Shown: positions 1 to 5,367 of the stretch, piece after piece
How the letters are laid out: the number at the start of each line of letters is the position of its first letter
Numbering within the stretch: position 1 is the first letter of the stretch
Made by a program: the position numbers and the translations under genes
Source: an uncultured Clostridia bacterium
GTDB taxonomy: Bacteria > Bacillota > Clostridia > Oscillospirales > Ruminococcaceae
Length of the DNA stretch: 8,601 nt
Assembly: GCA_947165805.1 (NCBI GenBank)
Contig: CAMVBT010000090.1
Span: 1-8,601, forward strand
Reading direction: 5' to 3'
The notes under the pieces: generated by a model
Database searches by the model: none
The model's input: the letters and a program-made list of their open reading frames with translations, nothing else
What the model was told of the DNA's origin: nothing

Positions 1-2
1 AG

Positions 3-982
3 GCTCTTGAGAATTTCCCGTACTTCAACAACTACGATATATGGACGAGCGCCAGCGGGAAGCTCTTCGTGCTAAGCAGTGCGGGCATCTACGTTGCAGA
101 CGAGGCAGATGTAATAGCAGACACCGAGGGAATGTACTATGACCTGCTCGACTCGAAGAGCGGACTGAGCGCTTCCCTGACGGCAAATTCATGGAACTAC
201 CGCGACAGCGACGAAAACCTCTATATCTCGACGGATACCGGAGTATATATGCTCAACACGGTCTCATACTCGACACAGAGGCGCTCGTACCGTATGCTCG
301 TGTCGTCCGTGAAGCTCGACGGCACAGCTTATCACGTTGAGCGCGGCGGGCGGTTTGAGATAGCGAGAAGCGCAAGCAGGATAGAGATATTCCCCGAGGT
401 AATAAACTATACTATCGAGGATCCCTATGTACAGTTCTATCTCGAGGGCTTCGACACGGAGCCGGATATCGTGCTGCAGAGCGAGCTTTCCTCCGTGACA
501 TATACCAATCTCCCTCCGGAAATTATAAATTCCATGTTTCCGTGCCCGACAGCAGCAAGACCCACATCCTCGAGGAAAGCACCTATCTCTTCACCAAGGA
601 CAAGGAGATATACGACAACGACTGGTTCATCGTGTATATGCTCGCCGCGGCTATGATAGCAGTCGCGTCGTTCACATGGTTCATCGCGAAGACCCAGATA
701 CAGCGCACACTCACTATGCAGAGGCATCAGCTCGAGCTTGCCGAAAAGCAGGTTCAGATAGGCAACGAAACGATCCATGCTATCGCGAAGACCGTGGACG
801 CCAAGGACGAGAACACGAGTCAGTACTCTCAGCGCGTTTCCGAATACTCGGTAATGATTGCCGAGAAACTCGGTTTTGACAAAAAGGAATGTGAAAATCT
901 GCGCAAGGCTGCCCTGCTCCACGATATCGGAAAGATCGGTATTCCCGTCCGCATACTCAACAAGCCCGCCCGCATTAATTAA
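3..982 (+). pseudogene. Broken propeller/Y_Y_Y/HD-GYP membrane receptor (5' end outside window)
   Basis: Frame 3 is open from the window start. It encodes the end of a two-component-regulator-type beta-propeller (GLS-type blade with NLYISTDTGVYML at about 225-260), then a Y_Y_Y domain (YLEGFDTEPD, then YTNLPP at 501-518). The reading then jumps to frame 2, which supplies GNYKFHVSVPDSSK, a membrane helix at about 626-690, a coiled-coil linker, and the start of an HD-GYP domain with LLHDIGKIGIP at about 914-946. Restoring one G in CCGGAAAT (near 518-519) would give the expected NLPPGNYKFHV, so this is a single-base deletion. The frame-2 product then stops at TAA 980-982 just after NKPAR. About 100 residues of the domain are missing, including the HHExxDGxGYP metal site. 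Intact relatives sense an extracytoplasmic ligand and act on cyclic-di-GMP. This copy cannot be a functional phosphodiesterase as written. A sequencing error could explain the frameshift but not the truncation. Confidence 0.85.
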
Positions 983-986
983 ATTT

Positions 987-1010
987 GGTATTTTTTTGCG
1001 ACAAAATACC
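987..1010. repeat. Perfect 8-bp inverted repeat downstream of the broken receptor
   Basis: GGTATTTT (987-994) and AAAATACC (1003-1010) are perfect inverted copies around an 8-nt spacer, TTTGCGAC. The element starts 5 nt after the stop of the truncated HD-GYP reading frame and lies 56 nt before the sigma-factor start. It could be an operator for the sigma operon, a weak hairpin, or a scar at the junction that truncated the receptor. The stem is AT-rich and no T-tract follows it, so it is not a convincing terminator. Confidence 0.5.
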
Positions 1011-1053
1011 GTTCTCAGCCGTTTTATATACAGAACGCGTTCAGATGACGGAA

Positions 1054-1060
1054 AGAGGTG
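1054..1060 (+). promoter_or_regulatory. Ribosome binding site fixing the GTG start of the sigma factor
   Basis: AGAGGTG at 1054-1060 sits within a longer match (GAGGTGAT) to the anti-Shine-Dalgarno complement. Its GAGG core is 7 nt before GTG 1066. The in-frame alternatives, ATG 1045 and TTG 985, have no comparable upstream site, so GTG 1066 is preferred. Confidence 0.7.
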
Positions 1061-1065
1061 ATAGT

Positions 1066-1533
1066 GTGACCGATGAAGAATTCATATCCGATGTCGAGCG
1101 GTACAAGAATATGCTGTTTCGTCTTGCCTGCAATAACACGGGAGACATATCCTGCTGTGACGACATAGTTCAGGAGGTCTTTCTGAAATATCTGAAATGC
1201 CGAAAGTCTTTTCCGGACGAGGAAAGCAAGAAATTCTGGCTGATACGGGTAACGATAAACAAATGCAGAGATCACACGAGTCTCTTCTGGAACAAGCGCA
1301 GATGTGAGCTTGACAGCAATGCCGAATACAGGGAAGCCGTTTCCGCAGATGAGAAAATCGCTTTGCGGGAAGCATTGAAAAAGCTGTCGCCGAAATACCG
1401 GGACGCGGTATTTCTGTATTACTATGAGGGTTACACCGCGCAGCAGACAGCTTCTATCCTGAAAGTAAGCACCTCGGCGGTCACATCAAGGCTCCAGCGT
1501 GCGCGGGAAAAGCTGAAACAGTATCTTGAATGA
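1066..1533 (+). CDS. ECF-type RNA polymerase sigma factor
   Basis: This is a 155-residue extracytoplasmic-function sigma factor, a normal length for the family, with a GTG start. Region 2 spans about residues 12-70 (YKNMLFRLACNN, DDIVQEVFLKYL at 32-43, FWLIRVTINKCRD), which binds core polymerase and the -10 element. Region 4 spans about 100-152 (LKKLSPKYRDAVFLYYYEGY, with a helix-turn-helix at about 123-150), which reads the -35 element. There is no region 1 or 3, as expected. It directs polymerase to a small regulon in response to an envelope or extracellular signal. Its stop (TGA 1531-1533) is 14 nt before the next ATG, so the two genes are co-transcribed, and the partner looks like its anti-sigma factor. 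Its promoter was not identified with confidence in 983-1065; self-activation is usual in the family but not shown here. The subgroup and target genes are unknown. Confidence 0.93.
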   Translation: MTDEEFISDVERYKNMLFRLACNNTGDISCCDDIVQEVFLKYLKCRKSFPDEESKKFWLIRVTINKCRDHTSLFWNKRRCELDSNAEYREAVSADEKIALREALKKLSPKYRDAVFLYYYEGYTAQQTASILKVSTSAVTSRLQRAREKLKQYLE

Positions 1534-1547
1534 CAGGAGGGATCATT

Positions 1548-2663
1548 ATGAGTGTATATAAAGAATATCTCGACTCGATGCAGTCGTCCCTGACAGGCGG
1601 GGAAATACTCGAAACAGCGCAGAGAAAGCGCAAAACAAAGTCTATCAGAAAAGTATACGCGGCACTTGCCATAACAGCGGCAGTTTTCATAACCGGGGCC
1701 GTAACGGTCGGAGCTGCCTGTAACTGGGACTTTAAATCGCTGCTGATGAATGATTATTCGCGGGAACGAAAAACTCTTGCCGATGTGTATAACGAAGCTC
1801 CGTCATGGTTCAGCGAGCCGTTCATGTATGAGGGAACAGTTGAGGTGCCGGAGGGAGTGGGGCTGTATCATCAGATGAACGACAGGGAGCTTGAGCTTCT
1901 CGATATGATAACAATACCGGTCGAAAAGACCTTTGAATATGAGGACTATTCGCTGATCGTTCACGGTGTATTGTATGACGGGTATAATATGATGATAAAA
2001 CAGACCGTTATAGACAACAGCGGAGTCATGGATCATCAGGATTCAAATGTCCGGCATCAATTCTGGTATTACTGTCCCGATAACGACGGAAACGAGCTTT
2101 TCAACCGCTGCAGCGGAGGCGGTGGATCTCAGGATATGGAAAAAGACAGATACCACGAATTGCTGAAGACTGCACTGACATTCCCTGACGATATGAAGAC
2201 CGCGGAGTTCTCCGTCGGTCATCAATATACCGACAGCACCGGCTTCACTTCCTATCCCGTATCCGGCGGATTTACAATAGAGATACCCGATGTCAGCGGG
2301 CTTCACAGGACTTATGATCTCGACAGGAATACGATGCTCGGCGGATATAAGGAATCTCATCTCAGGACTATAACAGTATCGCCTACGGGAGCTTTTATAG
2401 AGTTTGACTTCAATCTATATAAAAACCCGCTTGATATCAATAACATTCATCTTGCGCCTCCGCCCGTATTCATAACAATGAATGACGATACGGTCATCAC
2501 GCTCCAAGGCGGGTTCGGGAACTATGATGTGAATGAGGACGGGACGTTTTACTGCTCATGGCAGCTGAACCAGATATACTATATGATCGACCCGTTCGAT
2601 ATTTACTCCGTTCAGATAGGCGATCTGACGATAGAGCTCGACGACTCAATGATCATCGGATAA
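1548..2663 (+). CDS. Single-pass membrane protein, probable cognate anti-sigma factor (DUF4179-like)
   Basis: The product has 371 residues. ATG 1548 is chosen because AGGAGG lies 7 nt upstream (1535-1540). An in-frame ATG at 1530 overlaps the sigma stop and has no such site. The protein has a short cytoplasmic N-terminus (about 35 residues, ending in the basic run RKRKTKSIRK), one membrane helix at about 36-57, then some 310 extracytoplasmic residues. The outer part (for example LIVHGVLYDGYNMMIKQTV at about 136-154) resembles DUF4179-type domains of Firmicute anti-sigma proteins, judged from memory and not by search. It also has a glycine patch (SGGGGS, about 189-194) and cysteines near 176 and 188. 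The inferred role is to hold the upstream sigma factor at the membrane until an external signal is received. There is no zinc-binding HxxxCxxC motif, and the cytoplasmic segment is short for a classical anti-sigma domain, so the function rests mainly on topology and operon position. Confidence 0.72.
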   Translation: MSVYKEYLDSMQSSLTGGEILETAQRKRKTKSIRKVYAALAITAAVFITGAVTVGAACNWDFKSLLMNDYSRERKTLADVYNEAPSWFSEPFMYEGTVEVPEGVGLYHQMNDRELELLDMITIPVEKTFEYEDYSLIVHGVLYDGYNMMIKQTVIDNSGVMDHQDSNVRHQFWYYCPDNDGNELFNRCSGGGGSQDMEKDRYHELLKTALTFPDDMKTAEFSVGHQYTDSTGFTSYPVSGGFTIEIPDVSGLHRTYDLDRNTMLGGYKESHLRTITVSPTGAFIEFDFNLYKNPLDINNIHLAPPPVFITMNDDTVITLQGGFGNYDVNEDGTFYCSWQLNQIYYMIDPFDIYSVQIGDLTIELDDSMIIG

Positions 2664-2689
2664 CAGCGCACAGGCTTTCGCTGCCGGTC

Positions 2690-2708
2690 AGGGCGGTCCC
2701 CCTGCCCT
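2690..2708 (+). terminator. Weak candidate terminator after the sigma/anti-sigma pair
   Basis: AGGGC (2690-2694) can pair with GCCCT (2704-2708) around a 9-nt loop, 26 nt after the anti-sigma stop. The following bases, TCTGAAATTTTC, are only loosely T-rich. The stem is short, so this is a tentative call. Confidence 0.3.
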
Positions 2709-2749
2709 TCTGAAATTTTCCCATATAAAAACGTTCATAAAAATCCCCC

Positions 2750-2778
2750 GCATATTTCGCTGTCCACGGCAGATAATA
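2750..2778 (+). promoter_or_regulatory. Candidate forespore (sigma-G-like) promoter for spoVT
   Basis: GCATA (2750-2754), a 17-nt spacer, and GATAATA (2772-2778) match the Bacillus sigma-G pattern (-35 GHATR, -10 close to CATWHTA) except for the first -10 base. No good sigma-A -35 is placed to serve the same -10. The predicted start is near 2785, giving a 5' leader of about 48 nt that begins with a small hairpin (GAAGC 2787-2791 with GCTTC 2797-2801). In Bacillus subtilis, spoVT is transcribed by sigma-G in the forespore, so the match is biologically sensible. It remains a pattern match made by eye. Confidence 0.45.
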
Positions 2779-2833
2779 TTGCTAAAGAAGCGAATTGCTT
2801 CCGCAAAAAAATGCACTGAAAGGGATATTATAT

Positions 2834-3376
2834 ATGAAAGCAACGGGAATTGTAAGAAGGATAGACGACCTCGGGCGTGTTGTTATACCCAAGGAGATAC
2901 GGCGCACTATGCGTATACGGGAAGGCGACCCCCTCGAAATATTCACAAACGCCGAGGGCGAAGTCATCTTCAAGAAATACTCGCCGGTGGGCGACATAAC
3001 CGACCTCGCGAACCAGTATGCGGAGGTGCTGGCAAAGGTTGGCGGCTGCCCTGCGGCGATATGCGACCGCGACCACGTTATCGCGGTATCGGGTATGCAG
3101 AAGAAGGAAGTCCTCGAAAGACGCGTGTCAAGCTCGCTTGAGGATGTCATCGAGACCCGCAGGCCGCTGGTGTACGCTTCTCTCGAGGATAAGCGCATCA
3201 ACCCGATAGAGGGCATCGACAAGTACGCCATAGCCTGTGCTCCTATCGTGGCACAGGGCGACGTGAACGGGGCTGTCGTCATGCTCTCCGGGAACGGCAC
3301 CGAATACGCGACCCCGGAACAGACCGCCCTCGTCAGAGCCGCGGCCATGTACTTCTCAAAACAAATGGAAGAATAA
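2834..3376 (+). CDS. spoVT: Stage V sporulation protein T, AbrB-family regulator
   Basis: The product has 180 residues, against 178 in Bacillus subtilis SpoVT. Residues 1-50 are the swapped-hairpin AbrB DNA-binding domain, and its opening (MKATGIVRRIDDLGRVVIPK, then EIRRTMRIREGDPLEIF) is almost identical to the B. subtilis protein as I recall it. Residues 56-178 form the GAF-like regulatory domain (ICDRDHVIAVSG at about 76-87, CAPIVAQGDVNGAVVMLSG at about 135-153). In Bacillus the protein is a tetramer that modulates sigma-G-dependent genes late in forespore development and affects spore coat and germination. ATG 2834 is chosen from that N-terminus; GAAAGGGA at 2818-2825 is an adequate ribosome binding site. 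The gene stands alone, with a candidate sigma-G-like promoter upstream and a convergent neighbour downstream. It is the clearest sign that the organism belongs to a sporulating lineage. Confidence 0.96.
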   Translation: MKATGIVRRIDDLGRVVIPKEIRRTMRIREGDPLEIFTNAEGEVIFKKYSPVGDITDLANQYAEVLAKVGGCPAAICDRDHVIAVSGMQKKEVLERRVSSSLEDVIETRRPLVYASLEDKRINPIEGIDKYAIACAPIVAQGDVNGAVVMLSGNGTEYATPEQTALVRAAAMYFSKQMEE

Positions 3377-3383
3377 ACAAAAA

Positions 3384-3411
3384 GTCCCCGGAATTTCGGT
3401 TTTCCGGGGAC
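3384..3411 (-). terminator. Intrinsic terminator between the convergent spoVT and HD-GYP genes
   Basis: GTCCCCGGAA (3384-3393) and TTCCGGGGAC (3402-3411) form a perfect 10-bp stem with an 8-nt loop. On the minus strand the stem is followed directly by TTTTTGTTTATT, a classical U-tract, so it terminates the HD-GYP transcript 7 nt after its stop codon. On the plus strand the stem follows the spoVT stop by 7 nt but is followed by ATATCATTA, so termination of spoVT there is likely weaker. Confidence 0.88.
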
Positions 3412-3417
3412 ATATCA

Positions 3418-5085
3418 TTATGCCGAATAGTATCTTTCCAGCTCGGGACGCGCGTCATAGAAGCTTTCTTTAAGCTCCGGGTCGAACTGCTTTCCCATAC
3501 CCTCGTCTATTATCGAGAATGCCTGCTCAAACGACATACTCTCCTTGTAGCAGCGCTTGCTCACAAGCGCGTCATAAACATCGACGACAGCCATTATGCG
3601 GGCTTCGAGCGGTATCTCGTCACCTTTCAGGCCTTCGGGGTAGCCTGTGCCGTCCATTCTCTCATGGTGGTAATGCGCGACATTCTCCGCTATACGCTTG
3701 AAATCCTCATCGTCCGTGCCCTCAAGCACCTGCTGTATCATTTCGGCGCCCTTTGCGGCATGGGTTTTCATCTGCTCGAATTCCTCGGGCGTAAATCTGC
3801 CGGGCTTTCTTAATATCGCGTCATCGACGGCTATCTTGCCGAGATCGTGCATAGGCGCGGCTTTGATAAGCTGCTTGCAGAAATCGTCGTCAAGGTCATA
3901 TACGCCCGTCTTTCTGATGCTGTCTATCAGTATCCTTATGCAGTCGCTCGTTCGTCTGATGTGCCCGCCGGTGGAATTGTCACGGCTTTCGACCATAGTC
4001 GCGAGACCGAGTATCAGTTTGTTGTGCATATCATTGATATGCTCGGTCTTTTTCTTGACCTCGTTCTCAAGGTCGGCGTTATAGTTCTTTATCAGATTGA
4101 CGTATTTTCTTTCCTCCGTAACATCGGTAAGCGTTATCTGATATCCGTATACTTTCTTGTTGTTCATCAGATGAGCAACTGTAACGGCATACTTTCTGCC
4201 CTGAAAGTCGTAATCCTCGAGCTTTGTATCCTGAAGGAAGCTCCATACCCACTCGTTTATAATCCAGAGTTCCCGGTTCTTGAGCCTCGCGTCGATACGG
4301 ATATCCGCAAGAGCGGGCAGTATCTTTTTCGCTGTCACATTACTGCCGAGGTAATTGAATTTAAGATCCAAGGAGATATAGGCGTGCTCTTCGCTGTTGA
4401 TAAGCCCCTCAATGACGTTATCGCTAATATCATAGAGGCAGATGCGGTTGATGATGAGCAGATAGCCTCCCTGCATCAGAAGATACGCAACTCCGACAAG
4501 CTCGACATTGTTGAATATCTCTCTTCCGAAATACAGGAATACGGCAAGTACATCTATAAGAAAGAGCATTATAGCGTGCCTTACGGATACCTTGTTGTTC
4601 TTGAAGAAGCTGTACACGATGACCGCCAGATTTGCCGCGAAGGATACTATCAACCATATCACAGCTATTGTGTGCATGGGGCCGTAGACCTTTATAAGCA
4701 CCGGCGAATCACCGTTGAAATCCATTCTTATATCCCTGTAGAACAGCTCGGAATGTTTGATAGAAAGCACGGAGCTGTAAATGAGCGTAGCGGTGATAAA
4801 TGCCGCCATAGTCACCGGCTTCGGTATGTGTACACCACATATCGAATATATGAACAACATATAGAACAGCGGCAGGAAGCAGGCGCCGACATATATTATC
4901 TTGTTGGCTATTATAGCCTCTTCGAGCGTGGTGCTGTTTGAAAGTAGCCAGTAACCCAGCTCGCAGAATGGTATTATCGTATAGAATACCGCAGAATATA
5001 CATTGAATCGTTTGCGCCACATCATAAAATAGATACCTGACAGCGCAAAAGACAGTATAGTCAGTGTAAGATAAAACGTCTGCAT
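3418..5085 (-). CDS. 7TM-PAS-HD-GYP protein, probable cyclic-di-GMP phosphodiesterase
   Basis: The product has 555 residues. Residues 1-215 are mostly hydrophobic, with about seven membrane helices resembling the N-terminal 7TM module of sensor kinases (for example about 2-20, 32-48, 63-83, 90-108, 137-160, 170-187, 193-213). Residues 225-325 look like a PAS domain ending in DVTEERK. A short coiled coil (about 328-350) leads to an HD-GYP domain at about 355-545. The metal and catalytic signatures are complete: GGH at 373-375, HDLGK at 413-417, H442, HHERMDGTGYP at 473-483, and D502. Such domains hydrolyse cyclic-di-GMP to pGpG or GMP at the inner membrane face, here probably gated by a membrane or ligand signal. 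ATG 5085 has GGAAGGAG upstream (5105-5098), with a rather long 12-nt spacer. The gene is monocistronic, with its own promoter and terminator, and divergent from a GGDEF gene. The substrate is inferred from the family, not proven. Confidence 0.92.
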   Translation of the reverse strand: MQTFYLTLTILSFALSGIYFMMWRKRFNVYSAVFYTIIPFCELGYWLLSNSTTLEEAIIANKIIYVGACFLPLFYMLFIYSICGVHIPKPVTMAAFITATLIYSSVLSIKHSELFYRDIRMDFNGDSPVLIKVYGPMHTIAVIWLIVSFAANLAVIVYSFFKNNKVSVRHAIMLFLIDVLAVFLYFGREIFNNVELVGVAYLLMQGGYLLIINRICLYDISDNVIEGLINSEEHAYISLDLKFNYLGSNVTAKKILPALADIRIDARLKNRELWIINEWVWSFLQDTKLEDYDFQGRKYAVTVAHLMNNKKVYGYQITLTDVTEERKYVNLIKNYNADLENEVKKKTEHINDMHNKLILGLATMVESRDNSTGGHIRRTSDCIRILIDSIRKTGVYDLDDDFCKQLIKAAPMHDLGKIAVDDAILRKPGRFTPEEFEQMKTHAAKGAEMIQQVLEGTDDEDFKRIAENVAHYHHERMDGTGYPEGLKGDEIPLEARIMAVVDVYDALVSKRCYKESMSFEQAFSIIDEGMGKQFDPELKESFYDARPELERYYSA

Positions 5086-5123
5086 AATTATATCACGCTC
5101 CTTCCGCAGAGAAAATCTATATT

Positions 5124-5152
5124 ATTATATCATAAATCGCAGAAAAAATCAA
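5124..5152 (-). promoter_or_regulatory. Sigma-A promoter with extended -10 for the HD-GYP gene
   Basis: On the minus strand TTGATT (5152-5147) and a perfect TATAAT (5129-5124) are separated by 17 nt, and TGA precedes the -10 as an extended -10 element. The predicted start is near 5117, giving a leader of about 32 nt. The -35 and the first four bases of the -10 lie inside the 27-bp direct repeat. Confidence 0.82.
5126..5152. repeat. 27-bp direct repeat, copy 1 (carries the HD-GYP promoter)
   Basis: This 27-base stretch, beginning TATATCATAAATCGC, is identical to 5219-5245; the copies are offset by 93 nt and the flanking bases differ on both sides. It spans the minus-strand -35, the spacer, and the first four bases of the -10. 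Confidence 0.93.
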
Positions 5153-5203
5153 TGGGAGAAGTCAGCAAAAAGAAAAAAATTACTTCCGGAGGTATTATTG
5201 GGG

Positions 5204-5218
5204 GCGGCGGCTCGCCGC
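5204..5218. repeat. GC-rich hairpin abutting repeat copy 2
   Basis: GCGGCG (5204-5209) and CGCCGC (5213-5218) form a 6-bp all-GC stem with a 3-nt loop, preceded by a G run. It ends exactly where the second 27-bp repeat begins. No T-tract follows on either strand, so it is not a normal terminator. The local GC richness contrasts with the AT-rich surroundings and suggests a small inserted or REP-like element. Confidence 0.55.
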
Positions 5219-5245
5219 TATATCATAAATCGCAGAAAAAATCAA
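5219..5245. repeat. 27-bp direct repeat, copy 2 (promoter remnant)
   Basis: Identical to 5126-5152. On the minus strand it keeps the TTGATT -35 and the TGA before the -10, but the -10 reads TATAGC because the repeat ends inside it. It is therefore probably a non-functional or weak duplicate of the HD-GYP promoter. The rest of the 282-nt intergenic region (5086-5367) holds the two active-looking promoters, the hairpin at 5204-5218, an A-rich stretch at 5166-5180, and no gene that I can support. Confidence 0.9.
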
Positions 5246-5301
5246 CTATAATATTCGGGTATGCTTTCTTTTTTCTGTAAACTGTCTTTTTGGCTGAAAT
5301 A

Positions 5302-5330
5302 TTGACATTTCGCGGCATCTGTGATATAAT
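5302..5330 (+). promoter_or_regulatory. Consensus sigma-A promoter for the GGDEF/NAD-salvage operon
   Basis: TTGACA (5302-5307) and TATAAT (5325-5330) are both perfect, with the optimal 17-nt spacer, and TGA precedes the -10 as an extended -10. The predicted start is near 5337, leaving a leader of about 31 nt, too short for a riboswitch. GGGAGG at 5357-5362 is the ribosome binding site for ATG 5368. It should be strong unless repressed, and it is the only evident promoter for the four genes that follow. Confidence 0.9.
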
Positions 5331-5367
5331 GAATATTTAATGATACAGATGATCTCGGGAGGAAATT

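Noticed and set aside
437..922. 161-codon minus-strand open frame opposite the broken receptor
   Set aside because: The plus strand here carries clear Y_Y_Y, membrane and HD-GYP sequence; the antisense product has no family features.
985..1065. Upstream starts (TTG 985, ATG 1045) for the sigma factor
   Set aside because: The added residues run through the inverted repeat and promoter region, do not resemble sigma factors, and lack a ribosome binding site, whereas GTG 1066 has one.
3847..4941. 364-codon plus-strand open frame opposite the HD-GYP gene
   Set aside because: It is antisense to a protein with complete family motifs, its translation shows no recognisable domain, and it has no supporting start signal.
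5166..5218. Hairpin plus A/T run as a terminator in the divergent region
   Set aside because: On the minus strand the T-run lies about 25-30 nt after the GC stem, too far to act with it, and no gene ends upstream to need it.
5126..5245. CRISPR-like array from the repeated 27-mer
   Set aside because: There are only two copies with a 66-nt interval, no further repeats and no cas genes; the repeat contains a promoter.
5247..5252. Extra plus-strand TATAAT as a second promoter for the GGDEF gene
   Set aside because: The bases 17 nt upstream (CATAAA) do not resemble a -35, and a perfect promoter lies 78 nt further on.
5337..5367. Cyclic-di-GMP or NAD-related riboswitch in the operon leader
   Set aside because: The predicted leader is about 31 nt, too short for any known class of these riboswitches.
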